Assembly (NCBI RefSeq): GCF_007989605.1
Contig: NZ_BJUL01000005.1
Span: forward strand, 62,001 to 126,000
From: Vreelandella venusta
GTDB taxonomy: Bacteria > Pseudomonadota > Gammaproteobacteria > Pseudomonadales > Halomonadaceae
Length of the DNA: 64,000 bases
Direction: 5' to 3'
The translations under genes and the position numbers were made by a program. Below the pieces are notes generated by a model, which saw nothing but the letters and a program-made list of their open reading frames with translations, was not told the origin of the DNA and ran no database searches. Shown in pieces: positions 25,695-34,286 of the stretch. Position 1 is the first letter of the stretch. The number at the start of each line of letters is the position of its first letter.

Positions 25695-26360
25695 TTAGCT
25701 TGTCTCTAGAACTAGCCGTTGTTCCATTGCCCTTAGAATCAGGGTGATGGCGTAGCAGCAGACGATGTAAATTAGTGACGCGGTAAGCCATATCTCAATA
25801 ACACGAAAGGTTTCCGAGTTGATCTTTCGTGCAAAGAAAGTCAATTCTGGTATTGCGATAGTGGCTGCCAGAGAGGTGTCTTTGAATAGTGAGACAAAGT
25901 TATTACCGAAGGCTGGCAGGGCGTTGCGGAACATGATTGGTAGCACGATATGGCGCTTGATGCGTAGCGGAGAGAGGCCGATTGCTTGGCCTGCTTCTAC
26001 TAGCCCTGGAGGCACGCCCAACAGCCCGCCTCGGAAGACCTCCGCCATATAGGCGCTGGCATAAAGCGAGAGTGCGACGATAAAGCTGGTCACCTTATCT
26101 AGTGATATCCCCAGCTGAGGCATGCCAAAGAATATAAACAGCACTATGACTAGGATTGGGAGGTTGCGCAGTATCGAGATCCAGGAGAAGGCGATAGTGC
26201 GTACGGTGTGGCTTGGTGAGCGGCTGGCAAATGCCACTATTAGACCAACCAGCGAACCTATGCAGATTGATATTAGCGCTAGCAGCAGGCCTAGACTAAT
26301 ACCCTTGAGCAATAGAGGCCACTGCTCAAAGATTGGTGTGAAATTGAAATAATAGTTCAT
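25695..26360 (-). CDS. Polar amino-acid ABC transporter permease (first)
   Basis: A 221-residue inner-membrane permease with the conserved loop GLVEAGQAIGLSPLRIKRHIVLPIMFRNALP, matching its partner at 25012. ATG 26360 (MNYYFNF) is taken as start because it directly precedes the first amphipathic/TM region; a start at 26393 would add 11 residues. It lies 75 bp after the binding-protein gene and 2 bp before the second permease. Together with the ATPase it makes a complete importer. Confidence 0.88.
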   Translation of the reverse strand: MNYYFNFTPIFEQWPLLLKGISLGLLLALISICIGSLVGLIVAFASRSPSHTVRTIAFSWISILRNLPILVIVLFIFFGMPQLGISLDKVTSFIVALSLYASAYMAEVFRGGLLGVPPGLVEAGQAIGLSPLRIKRHIVLPIMFRNALPAFGNNFVSLFKDTSLAATIAIPELTFFARKINSETFRVIEIWLTASLIYIVCCYAITLILRAMEQRLVLETS

Positions 26361-26435
26361 GGTTACCCATCCATCTATGGCTTGCAATGGCACCTCACCG
26401 CATCAGGTGATGAGGCAGCGAGGTGCTAAAGGCGA

Positions 26436-27278
26436 TCAACGCATTTCGCTAGGAAACCCTGTTTGTGGTGCTGGTGGACGCTCCCCGAACCACCGCTCGT
26501 AGGCATCGGCGTAGAGTTCGAATTCGACGCCATACATCGCTTCCTGCAGCGCAGTGTTGATGAAATTTAGCCAACGCTGATCATCGGGCGATACCGCACA
26601 GGCATAGGACTGCGGATTCCAGCTATAGCCCGAGTCGACGTAACGCCCTGGGTTGTTTGTCATATACCACTTGAGCGTCGATAAGTCGGTGGCTACTGCA
26701 TCGGCGCGATGCGAGTTGAGAGCTTGGTAGATCAGGTTCTGGCTCTCGTACTGATCAACTTTGGCATCGGGCAGTGCCTGGTGAACCATTTCTTCGGCGT
26801 ATACGTTCTGCAATACGGCGACAGTGACTTCATCACCCGCCGAATTGAGGGCGTCATAGTCGCTGTGATCGCTTCCCTGAAGGAGCAGCAGGCCTATCCC
26901 TTCTCGATAGTAAGGGACAGTAAAGGCAACCTGCTGAGCGCGAGAGGCAGTAACGGTCATTGCCTGACAAGAGATATCGACCTTGTTGGTCAGGAGGTTG
27001 GGAATTCGCGCGTCCGAGGATTGCTCGACAAAACGCACCTTGCTTGAGTCATTGAATAGTGCCTGAGCCAGAATATGGCCAATATCGGCATCGAAGCCGA
27101 GAGTTTGACCATTTTCGGTGAAATGCCAGGGTGGGTTGGAGCTGCTAGTTCCGACGATAAGCTCACCGCGGTCAAGAACTGTTTGTAGGGTGTTGGCTTG
27201 TGCTTTAGCCGCAAACAGAGCGGGTATCATGGCGGCCACGATGATGATTTTTATAGGCTTCTTAGCATTTTTCATCAA
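26436..27278 (-). CDS. Periplasmic amino-acid binding protein of the ABC importer
   Basis: A 280-residue SBP_bac_3 family protein. Residues 1-28 are a signal peptide (Lys-rich start, hydrophobic core, AKAQA-NTL cleavage region) with no lipobox. Mature start LQTVLDRGELIVGTSSSNPPW and the GFDADIGHILAQAL segment are typical of polar amino-acid binding proteins; the SCQAMTVTASRAQQVAFTVPYY region is the usual ligand hinge. First gene of the importer operon, divergent from the IclR-type regulator with a 138-bp shared region. The ligand is unknown, but the downstream genes point to a D-amino acid or derivative. Confidence 0.9.
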   Translation of the reverse strand: MMKNAKKPIKIIIVAAMIPALFAAKAQANTLQTVLDRGELIVGTSSSNPPWHFTENGQTLGFDADIGHILAQALFNDSSKVRFVEQSSDARIPNLLTNKVDISCQAMTVTASRAQQVAFTVPYYREGIGLLLLQGSDHSDYDALNSAGDEVTVAVLQNVYAEEMVHQALPDAKVDQYESQNLIYQALNSHRADAVATDLSTLKWYMTNNPGRYVDSGYSWNPQSYACAVSPDDQRWLNFINTALQEAMYGVEFELYADAYERWFGERPPAPQTGFPSEMR

Positions 27279-27416
27279 TGAGTCCTGTCAAATTTGTTAA
27301 TTTTTCTGATATACCGGAATGTTGTCTTGTTCTCCGGACTTTTTTATCCTAGGATAGTTCATAGGAGGGCGCAAGGGGATATCGCTTCCTCTATTCACTA
27401 TTCACAAAGAGGTAAT

Positions 27417-28187
27417 ATGAGCCAGGCTAACAACAAGAGATCGACCGCACCCCGGGCGCGCGGCGTTGACCGTCTTATTGCGCTATGCGAACAGTTACAC
27501 CTCCATCGTCAGCCCATGTCTCCACGTGAACTGATCAAAGCTACCGGAGCTCCCCGTTCGAGTGTCTATGAACTGGTTAATCTGCTGTGTGAGTCAGGTT
27601 GGCTGGAGATTAATGAAGATGGGCGGATTTACTTTGGCCGTGCGATGCACTACTTCGGCCTCGACTACGCCGACCACAATGATTTGATTCGGCGAGCCCG
27701 CCCAGTAATGCGCCAGCTTTCCGCAGGTTTTGATGAGACCACCCAGCTGTGTATGTTGGATGGCGATAAATATACTGTGATGCTCAACGAGAATGGTGCG
27801 CGGCCATTTCGGATCAGTTCTGAAGTTGGGGTCAAGGTGCCGATTCCTTGGACAGCATCTGGGCGTGTGCTACTGAGTGGAATGAGTCGCGAGGCGATAC
27901 TAGAACTGGTGCCAAGTGACGACTTTGTGCTGCCTAGCGGTGAGCGTATTGATATCAATGGCTTCATCGCTGAGATTGAACGGGCCCGGGAGCGCGGTTT
28001 TGCGCTGACCGAAGGGCTGGTAGATAGCTTCGCATGCTGCATGGCAGTGCCGGTATATGACGGTGATATGTCGGCCCGTGCGACGCTCTGTTTCACAGTT
28101 GGGCGTAATGCTGACGCTGCACGCCGCGAGGCTCTGATTACAGCACTTTGCGAGGCTGCCCAGTCGTTGTCCGATGGCGGCCGGTGA
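27417..28187 (+). CDS. IclR-family transcriptional regulator
   Basis: A 256-residue regulator with an N-terminal IclR winged helix (about 15-80; SPRELIKATGAPRSSVYELVNLLCESGWL) and a C-terminal effector-binding domain (about 95-250; VPIPWTASGRVLLSGM and the Cys-containing SFACCMAVPVYDG region). ATG 27417 has AGAGG 5 nt upstream; an earlier in-frame start at 27294 lies inside the intergenic region. It diverges from the amino-acid ABC importer and is followed 31 bp later by the deaminase gene, so it most likely controls both. The inducer is probably a substrate of the deaminase (inference). Confidence 0.88.
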   Translation: MSQANNKRSTAPRARGVDRLIALCEQLHLHRQPMSPRELIKATGAPRSSVYELVNLLCESGWLEINEDGRIYFGRAMHYFGLDYADHNDLIRRARPVMRQLSAGFDETTQLCMLDGDKYTVMLNENGARPFRISSEVGVKVPIPWTASGRVLLSGMSREAILELVPSDDFVLPSGERIDINGFIAEIERARERGFALTEGLVDSFACCMAVPVYDGDMSARATLCFTVGRNADAARREALITALCEAAQSLSDGGR

Positions 28188-28218
28188 TAGCGTGGCTTGT
28201 TTACCACAGGAGTCAGAT

Positions 28219-29439
28219 ATGACCGTATTAGCTTCCGATGAAGGGTTATTGGATGTTTTCGGAGAAAATATCCCCAACGCTAATCTACTAAGAGATGTTC
28301 CGCTGCCCGCTGCCGTGGTGCATGAAGGCCCACTGGCTCATAACGTAGCGTGGATGCAACGATTCGCCGAGGCTCATGGCGCTCACTTAGCGCCCCATGG
28401 CAAAACAACCATGACGCCAGCACTTTTCCAGCGACAGCTCCAGGCAGGGGCGTGGGGTATCACACTTGCCACTGCACCCCAGTGTCGTGCGGCCTTCACC
28501 AATGGTGTCACTCGGATATTGATGGCGAACCAACTGGTCGGCCAGGCCAATATGGCCATCATCGCTGGTCTGATTGAGCAGGGTGCGACGTTTTACTGTG
28601 TGGTCGATAGTCAGGAAAACGTGCGTCAGCTCGGACGTTTCTTTGCTGAGCGTGGTTTGAATTTGGCGCTACTGATTGAGGTGGGGGTTACTGGGGGGCG
28701 TTGCGGCTGCCGCAATAAGCAGCAGATTCTTTCGCTGGCGGAGGCCATTGCTGATGAGCCAGCGCTTTCACTGGTGGGACTAGAAGGCTATGAAGGTGTG
28801 GTTCACGGGGATAACCCCGAAGCGGGTATTCGTGCTTATGCTCAATATCTGGTGGATGTAGCGGTAGAGCTAGAAGCGGCGGGCCGCTTTGCCGAAGAAA
28901 ACCCGATTGTAACGGCCTCAGGTTCTGCCTGGTATGACGTGATTGCAGAAGTCTTTGAGGGCGCACCGCTGCAGGGGCGATTTACGCCTGTGCTACGGCC
29001 TGGGTGTTATGTCGTCCACGATCATGGGCTTTATCGTGAAGCACAGTCAGCGGTATTAGACCGCCGACCGGATTTACAGCAGGGGCTTGAGCCTGCCCTG
29101 GAAGTGTTTGCCCAGGTGCAGTCGCTTCCCGAACCTGGACTTGCCATTGTGGCGCTTGGTAAGCGTGATATTGGTCATGACCAGTTACCCATTGCCCTAC
29201 GTCGTTTCCGAGAAGCAGGTAGCGCCTCGCAGCAATTGCCTGTGGTTGGTTGGGAAGTGACGAAAATTATGGATCAGCACGCTTTTGTGCACCTTCCCGA
29301 AGAGGCTCAGGATGTCGAGGTCGGTGATATCGTCGCATTTGGCGCCTCTCACCCCTGTTTAACCTTCGATAAATGGCGCCAGCTGCTGTTAGTGGATGAT
29401 CAGTTAAACATTAAAGAGCGTTTGGCCACCTACTTTTAA
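28219..29439 (+). CDS. PLP-dependent D-amino-acid deaminase (zinc D-serine dehydratase / D-threonine aldolase-like)
   Basis: A 406-residue fold-type III enzyme. The N-terminal alanine-racemase-like barrel carries the PLP lysine K62 in APHGKTTMTP; the C-terminal D-Ser-dehydratase domain ends with the zinc-binding motif GASHPCLTFD (H378, C380). Such proteins deaminate D-serine or related D-amino acids to 2-oxoacids and ammonia, via enamines that RidA hydrolyses. ATG 28219 has ACAGGAG 6 nt upstream and is preferred over 28174, which overlaps the regulator gene. Co-directional with the IclR regulator. A decayed paralogue is found at 23653-23883. Substrate range cannot be decided from sequence. 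Confidence 0.87.
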   Translation: MTVLASDEGLLDVFGENIPNANLLRDVPLPAAVVHEGPLAHNVAWMQRFAEAHGAHLAPHGKTTMTPALFQRQLQAGAWGITLATAPQCRAAFTNGVTRILMANQLVGQANMAIIAGLIEQGATFYCVVDSQENVRQLGRFFAERGLNLALLIEVGVTGGRCGCRNKQQILSLAEAIADEPALSLVGLEGYEGVVHGDNPEAGIRAYAQYLVDVAVELEAAGRFAEENPIVTASGSAWYDVIAEVFEGAPLQGRFTPVLRPGCYVVHDHGLYREAQSAVLDRRPDLQQGLEPALEVFAQVQSLPEPGLAIVALGKRDIGHDQLPIALRRFREAGSASQQLPVVGWEVTKIMDQHAFVHLPEEAQDVEVGDIVAFGASHPCLTFDKWRQLLLVDDQLNIKERLATYF

Positions 29440-29472
29440 AAGAGGCTCTATGATCACTCGCCGTGACGTTGC

Positions 29473-30150
29473 CTACGCGCTTAAGCGTTCAATAGCGGCG
29501 GGTAGTTCATGGGCGTTTTGAATGCCAATGGCACCCTCGGGGGTAACTTCCTCGTTAGGGAAGTGGTTGAGGTGAATGACGTGCATGCCTGCTGCTAATC
29601 CTGCTTCAACTCCCACCGCCGCATCATCAATCACCACGCATTGTTGGGGTGAGTAGCCCATTGCGGCGGCGGCTTGGCGATAAAGTTCAGGGTTGGGTTT
29701 CCAGACGTTTAAGGTATAGGCGCTAAACAGCTTGTCGCCAAAATGGTGGCCTAGCTCGGTGCTTTCCAGCGCACAGCGAATTTTGGGTTCGGGGCCATTA
29801 GACACTACGGCTTTGGGGTGGCTGCTTAACTGCTCCAATGCGGCAGCCATACCCGGTATTGCTACTAGCTCAGCACGCATGCGGGTTTCCATGCGTGTCC
29901 GCATGCCTGCCTCAAGCTGAGAAAGCTTGCTTTCTTCCAATGCCTGAAAACGACGTTCCAGCGTTTGCACGATTGTCAGGAAACGCACCCCGCGAAATTC
30001 ATCCATATATTGCTGTGCGGAAAAGGGGAGGTGAAATTCGGGAAGAATTTCACCCATCACCTCGGCAAGTAGTACTTCGCTATCCACCAAGGTGCCATCG
30101 CAGTCGAACAGTAAGCAGAGCGGTGTTGGCGTGGTGTTAACAGCACTCAT
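29473..30150 (-). CDS. HAD-IA family phosphatase
   Basis: A 225-residue haloacid-dehalogenase-like hydrolase: motif I LFDCDGTLVDSE (about residues 14-25, with both catalytic Asp), motif II VVSNGPEP (about 112-119), Lys in NVWKPNPELYRQAA and motif IV CVVIDDAAVGVEA. YieH-like members dephosphorylate phosphogluconate and similar sugar-acid phosphates. ATG 30150 overlaps the stop of the upstream dehydrogenase gene (ATGA) and has GGAAG at a better distance than ATG 30156. It ends the sugar-acid operon, which supports, but does not prove, a phosphorylated sugar-acid substrate. Confidence 0.83.
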   Translation of the reverse strand: MSAVNTTPTPLCLLFDCDGTLVDSEVLLAEVMGEILPEFHLPFSAQQYMDEFRGVRFLTIVQTLERRFQALEESKLSQLEAGMRTRMETRMRAELVAIPGMAAALEQLSSHPKAVVSNGPEPKIRCALESTELGHHFGDKLFSAYTLNVWKPNPELYRQAAAAMGYSPQQCVVIDDAAVGVEAGLAAGMHVIHLNHFPNEEVTPEGAIGIQNAHELPAAIERLSA

Positions 30151-31121
30151 CGACATGCTTCCGGGTTGACCAGGCTGATAGGGCGTTCACCCTGGAGTGC
30201 CAAGCAAATATTATCTACCGCCCGCTGGGCCATGGCGTCGCGGGTTTCATGGGTGGCAGAGCCGATATGCGGAAGGGCGACCACATTGGGCATCTTCGCT
30301 AGCGGTGACGAGGAGGGGAGCGGCTCCTGTTCGAATACATCCAGTCCGGCTGCTTGAATAACGCCGTTTTCCAAGGCATCTATTAACGCGTTTTCGTCGA
30401 TGACTTTGCCGCGAGCAATATTGATGAAGATGGCGGAGGGCTTCATCAGCGCGAATTCATTGCTACCAAGTAAATGTTCGGTGTCGGCGGTGAGTGGTAC
30501 GGTAACACAGACGAAGTCGGCCTCGGCCAACAGCTCGTTGAGTTCGCGACGCTGTGCGCCCAGCTCCTTTTCAAGGGCAGGTTTGTGCGATGCGTTGGAG
30601 TAAAGCACCCGCATGCCAAAACCCAAGGCTCCGCGCCTGGCGACAGCCTGGCCAATACGCCCAAACCCTACCATGCCGAGGGTTTTGCCATGTACATCTC
30701 TACCAAACAGTGCAGGGCCAATGCTGGCTTGCCATTTGCCCGCTTTGACCCACTCGGCTAATTCAACTACCCGGCGCGCGGTGGCCATGATCAGGGCAAA
30801 GCCAGTATCGGCGGTGGTTTCGGTAAGCACATCAGGCGTGTTACACAGCATAATGCCGCGCTGGCTCAGTTCCTCAACGGGAATGTTGTCGTAGCCAACA
30901 GAGATGGTTGCGATGACTTCTAAGTTGGGGGCTGCGTCCAGCAACTGAGGAGTGATCGCCAAGCCGGAGCCGATAATGCCATGCGCTTGCGCTAGGGTGG
31001 AAAGCACGTCTTGTTGAGTGAGGTCTAATGGTTTGGATAGCCCAACTAACTGAGCGTGCTGTTCAAGTTCCACCCATTGAGATGAGCTGAGCTGCCCTAG
31101 TACGATGACGCTCTTTTTCAT
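30147..31121 (-). CDS. D-2-hydroxyacid dehydrogenase, 2-ketogluconate reductase-like
   Basis: A 324-residue NAD(P)-dependent dehydrogenase of the GhrB/KguD/TkrA type. NAD motif VGFGRIGQAVARR (about 151-163) and the catalytic set: Arg in INIARGKVIDE, Glu in EQEPLP, His in LPHIGSATHE. Reduces 2-keto sugar acids or glyoxylate/hydroxypyruvate. AGGAGG lies 4 nt before the ATG. It is flanked by a PfkB kinase and HAD phosphatase under a LacI regulator, the composition seen in ketogluconate clusters (kguK/kguD/ptxS). The exact substrate, 2-ketogluconate or its 6-phosphate, is open. Confidence 0.85.
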   Translation of the reverse strand: MKKSVIVLGQLSSSQWVELEQHAQLVGLSKPLDLTQQDVLSTLAQAHGIIGSGLAITPQLLDAAPNLEVIATISVGYDNIPVEELSQRGIMLCNTPDVLTETTADTGFALIMATARRVVELAEWVKAGKWQASIGPALFGRDVHGKTLGMVGFGRIGQAVARRGALGFGMRVLYSNASHKPALEKELGAQRRELNELLAEADFVCVTVPLTADTEHLLGSNEFALMKPSAIFINIARGKVIDENALIDALENGVIQAAGLDVFEQEPLPSSSPLAKMPNVVALPHIGSATHETRDAMAQRAVDNICLALQGERPISLVNPEACR

Positions 31122-31164
31122 GCTGCCTCCTGTTGCTTGAATGGTGTTTGTGAATGCTAGTGGC

Positions 31165-32133
31165 TTAGCGTTGTTCTAGTGCCTGCAACTGTTGACGACT
31201 AGGTAAGCCTTCCATATCGCCCACTACTTGAACGGCCTGGGCACCCACCAAGTTGCCGCGGTTCAATGCCTGCTGAGGCGTAAGGCCATCTAATAAGGCG
31301 CTAATCACGCCCACTGCGAAGCCATCGCCTGCGCCAACGGTATCGACTACTTCAGCGACTGGTCGACCAGGAACCAAATAACTTTCAAGTGAGCCGCTGA
31401 TGTTGCCGCGATAGTAGCTGCCTTCTGGCCCCAGCTTAATAATGACGGCCTTGGCACCGCGGGCTAGATAAAAGTCGGCAATTGCTTCAGGCGATTCGCA
31501 CCCGGTCAGCAGGCGACCTTCGGCCAGCCCTGGTAATACCCAGTCGGCGCGGCTGGCAAGTTCATTTAAGGTAGTGCGCATGGCGTTTTCGTTGGGCCAA
31601 AGTGACGGACGCAGATTGGGGTCAAAGGAAATACTCGCACCATGAGTACGCGCCTGTTTCATTAAATGACGGGTAAGCTGGCATGCGCTTTCAGATAAGG
31701 CTGGGGTAATGCCTGTTGCGTGTAGGTGGGTAAGTGCCTGAAAGTCGACATTTTTAGCATCCTCAATAGAGAGGTGGCTCGCGGCACTGCCTTGTCTGAA
31801 ATATTCAACTCGCGGGTCAGCGCCGTTCTGTGCACGCTCTTTAAAGAGCAGCCCTGTGGGGCGCTGTGAGTCAGTGTGAATATGCTGGCTATCGATACGC
31901 TCAGCTTCCAGTGCTTTGCGAATAAATTGGCCGAAACTGTCATTGCCCACTCGGCTTAGCCAGCTGACCTGAAAGTCCAGCCTGGAGAGGCCGATCGCGA
32001 CATTATTATCGGCACCCGCCAAACGGCGATGAAAGTGCTTAATGTTTGCAAGGGGGCCGGGGGCATCGGCGACAAACATGGCCATGGCCTCGCCGAAGGT
32101 CAGTATTTTGGGTGCAGAATCAGGCTGTATCAT
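31165..32133 (-). CDS. PfkB-family sugar kinase (2-keto-3-deoxygluconate / 2-ketogluconate kinase-like)
   Basis: A 322-residue ribokinase-like kinase: the LAGADNNVAIGLSRLDF N-terminal signature (Gly-Gly-like region at about 33-50) and the second PfkB signature DTVGAGDGFAVGVISALLDG (about 257-276), with the catalytic Asp in GAGD. KdgK and KguK enzymes have this structure and phosphorylate 2-keto(-3-deoxy)gluconate. ATG 32133 is taken as start; GTG 32145 is possible. A sequence matching the LacI operator in 12 of 14 bases lies at 32162-32175, so this gene, which begins the operon, is probably controlled by the regulator upstream. Confidence 0.84.
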   Translation of the reverse strand: MIQPDSAPKILTFGEAMAMFVADAPGPLANIKHFHRRLAGADNNVAIGLSRLDFQVSWLSRVGNDSFGQFIRKALEAERIDSQHIHTDSQRPTGLLFKERAQNGADPRVEYFRQGSAASHLSIEDAKNVDFQALTHLHATGITPALSESACQLTRHLMKQARTHGASISFDPNLRPSLWPNENAMRTTLNELASRADWVLPGLAEGRLLTGCESPEAIADFYLARGAKAVIIKLGPEGSYYRGNISGSLESYLVPGRPVAEVVDTVGAGDGFAVGVISALLDGLTPQQALNRGNLVGAQAVQVVGDMEGLPSRQQLQALEQR

Positions 32134-32161
32134 AGGGCGTCTCACACGCTTTGTTGTTTAT

Positions 32162-32175
32162 TGGGAACGATACCA
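32162..32175. promoter_or_regulatory. Imperfect LacI-type operator before the kinase operon
   Basis: TGGGAACGATACCA differs at two positions from the perfect palindrome TGGGAACGTTCCCA found before the regulator gene. Position is 29 bp upstream of the kinase start codon, as expected for repression. Function is inferred from sequence similarity. Confidence 0.55.
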
Positions 32176-32222
32176 TTTAGGGGTGTCAGTTGTACGGCGT
32201 CTCGCTGCGTTGCAGGTAAGGG

Positions 32223-33239
32223 CTATCCCGAGGGGGAGGTGCTACCCCGGATAATCAGCGTTGGTGAGTGTAGGGCTTGCACGGCTAGCTTACCGGGGTG
32301 TTGAGGAAGCTGATTAAGCAGGCAGGCGACGGCGGCTTGGCCAATCGCATCGGTTGGTTGAGCAAGTGTGGTAATGCCCGGCGACACTAGCTCACACCAC
32401 TCCAATTCATCAATGCCTAGTAAACCGATTGAGCCCATCGTGAGGCCAAGGTGCTGAAAACTGCGCACTATCGCGAGCGTTACGTTGCCGTTGGCGCACA
32501 ATACTGCTTTGGGAGCGCAGGCAGGACGTTGGCTAAACTCGCGTAAGGTTGGCAGGGCTGAATGTTCATCTAGGCTGTTTAGCACTAGCGTCTGACTGTC
32601 TAGGCCTAGGGTTTTTACTTGCTGCTTAAATCGTTTCAGCCGTTCTTGTCGAGCGCTGGCATGTTCTGGCGCTTCACTTACATAAAGCACTGAGCGATAG
32701 CCTTGCTGTACTAAGTGATCCAGTGCCATATCAATCGCCTGGGTGTTATCGAGCCCAATGACTTCGGCATCGAGCTGGCGAACTTCGCGGTCAAGTAGCA
32801 CCAATGGAATACCGCTGCGCATTAATGCTTGTAACTGAGGTTCAGGTTGCCCTGCCGCATTGATAATCAGGCCTTCCACTTGGTAGGCGGCCAGCGATGC
32901 TAGTTGCGTTTGTTCTTGCTCTGGGTCGTTATCGGTATTACACACGATCAGCGAATAGCCATGGGCTCGCGCGGCCTGCTCCACGCCATGTACAGCGGCA
33001 ACCGAAAAAGGGTTACGTATATCAGCCACTAGCATACCCAGCAGCCGTGAGCCTCCGCCTTTTAAGCCACGCGCCATGAGATTGGGCTGATAGCCCAATG
33101 TGTTAGCTGCCTGTTCAATCTGTGACTGGAGTTTGGCGGTTAGTCGTTCGCGTTCTGAACCGAAATAACGTGAGACGCTGGTTTTGGATGTACCCGCTAA
33201 TTTGGCAACTTCGATGAGGGTGGCCCGAGATGACGGCAT
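32223..33239 (-). CDS. LacI-family repressor (PtxS/GntR-like)
   Basis: A 338-residue repressor with N-terminal LacI helix-turn-helix (LIEVAKLAGTSKTSVSRYFG, residues 8-27), hinge helix NLMARGLKGGGSRLLG and a periplasmic-binding-like sensor domain (about 63-330). The Pseudomonas PtxS protein controls 2-ketogluconate genes with the same architecture. It has a perfect 14-bp palindrome 24 bp upstream (33263-33276), suggesting autoregulation, and a related site before the kinase operon. Ligand assignment (2-ketogluconate) is inferred from neighbours. The ATG at 33239 has no strong ribosome binding site. Confidence 0.85.
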   Translation of the reverse strand: MPSSRATLIEVAKLAGTSKTSVSRYFGSERERLTAKLQSQIEQAANTLGYQPNLMARGLKGGGSRLLGMLVADIRNPFSVAAVHGVEQAARAHGYSLIVCNTDNDPEQEQTQLASLAAYQVEGLIINAAGQPEPQLQALMRSGIPLVLLDREVRQLDAEVIGLDNTQAIDMALDHLVQQGYRSVLYVSEAPEHASARQERLKRFKQQVKTLGLDSQTLVLNSLDEHSALPTLREFSQRPACAPKAVLCANGNVTLAIVRSFQHLGLTMGSIGLLGIDELEWCELVSPGITTLAQPTDAIGQAAVACLLNQLPQHPGKLAVQALHSPTLIIRGSTSPSG

Positions 33240-33262
33240 AAGTGGCGTGTTTCTTGAATAAA

Positions 33263-33276
33263 TGGGAACGTTCCCA
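33263..33276. promoter_or_regulatory. Perfect LacI-type operator TGGGAACGTTCCCA
   Basis: A 14-bp perfect palindrome with AT-rich flanks, just upstream of the LacI-family gene. The central CpG and half-site layout are typical of LacI operators. Probable autoregulation site. Confidence 0.7.
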
Positions 33277-33422
33277 AATTAGCTGTTTTCAATTCGAAAG
33301 GCAATACTCATAGTATCCCTTGGCATTAACAATTATCCCTCGTCGTCTCCGCTATCGAAGCAAGCCTTATGCTCTCAGTCAGGTTAAACTAGGCGACTTT
33401 GAGTCAACGCTTGGCGCCCTGC

Positions 33423-34286
33423 ATGCATCCCCTTGATACCTCAACAAGTCATATTTCAAACAGCCATATTGCAAAAGGCTATGAGTTAACCCAAGCGGGA
33501 GATCGCTATTTCGATGGCTTGGTTGATAAGTTCTCTCGTTCGCTTTATCAAGCGCCCCGTGGCGAGCTGCGGTTGGCGATGCTGGATTATTTGCTGCCGC
33601 AAATGCTGCGCCTGACAGTACAGCCAGTACTTGATGTTGGTGGTGGTTTAGGACAACTTTCGGGCTGGTTTGCTGAGCGTGGGCACGTGGTCACCATGGC
33701 AGAGCCTTCCCAGGATATGTTGGCTCATGCAAATGCATGGCATGACGAGCGATGTGCTGCAGGTGCTTGGCCACCCGAACAGCTGCGCTATCTTGCCGCG
33801 CCACTTCAGTTGTTGCCCCAGCAAGCGCCTGGGCCATGGCCGCTTATTACCTGCCACGCTGTGCTTGAGTGGTTAGGAGAGCCTGAGCAGGCTGTGCAAA
33901 CGCTGGCGAGTCTGCTTGCCCCCGGCGGGCAGTTAAGTTTGATGGTGTTTAACCGCGATGCGTTGCGTTTCTCCAACGTCATCAAAGGTAACTTACAAAA
34001 AGCGCTTAGCGACCAGCTTGAGGGCAAAGGTAAGCGACAGCGGTTAACGCCTATCTCACCGGTTACCCACGACGAAGTGTGCCTATGGGCAGCGAATAAC
34101 GGTCTGCGCATGGATGCCGTTGCCGGGATACGAATCTTTCAGGACTATTTACGCCACCCCTCTGCCGAAGAGAGCGAGCAGGCGACGCTGCTGGCACTCG
34201 AAAAGCAGTACTGCCGCCAAGATCCTCACTGGCGGTTAGGTCGCTATTTACTTTACACCTTCACCAAACCTAAGGCTGATGTATGA
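33423..34286 (+). CDS. cmoM: tRNA 5-carboxymethoxyuridine methyltransferase CmoM
   Basis: A 287-residue SAM methyltransferase. It methylates cmo5U34 of certain tRNAs to mcmo5U, after CmoA and CmoB. The pattern matches E. coli CmoM: DKFSRSLYQAPRGELR, SAM motif LDVGGGLGQLSGWFAERGH (about 67-85), CHAVLEWLGEPE, GGQLSLMVFN, then IFQDYLR, LEKQYCRQDPHWRLGRY near the end. Start is uncertain: ATG 33423 lacks a clear ribosome binding site; TTG 33399 adds 8 residues. It overlaps rsmC by 4 bp (ATGA). cmoA and cmoB lie in the same window at 48-50 kb. Confidence 0.85.
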   Translation: MHPLDTSTSHISNSHIAKGYELTQAGDRYFDGLVDKFSRSLYQAPRGELRLAMLDYLLPQMLRLTVQPVLDVGGGLGQLSGWFAERGHVVTMAEPSQDMLAHANAWHDERCAAGAWPPEQLRYLAAPLQLLPQQAPGPWPLITCHAVLEWLGEPEQAVQTLASLLAPGGQLSLMVFNRDALRFSNVIKGNLQKALSDQLEGKGKRQRLTPISPVTHDEVCLWAANNGLRMDAVAGIRIFQDYLRHPSAEESEQATLLALEKQYCRQDPHWRLGRYLLYTFTKPKADV

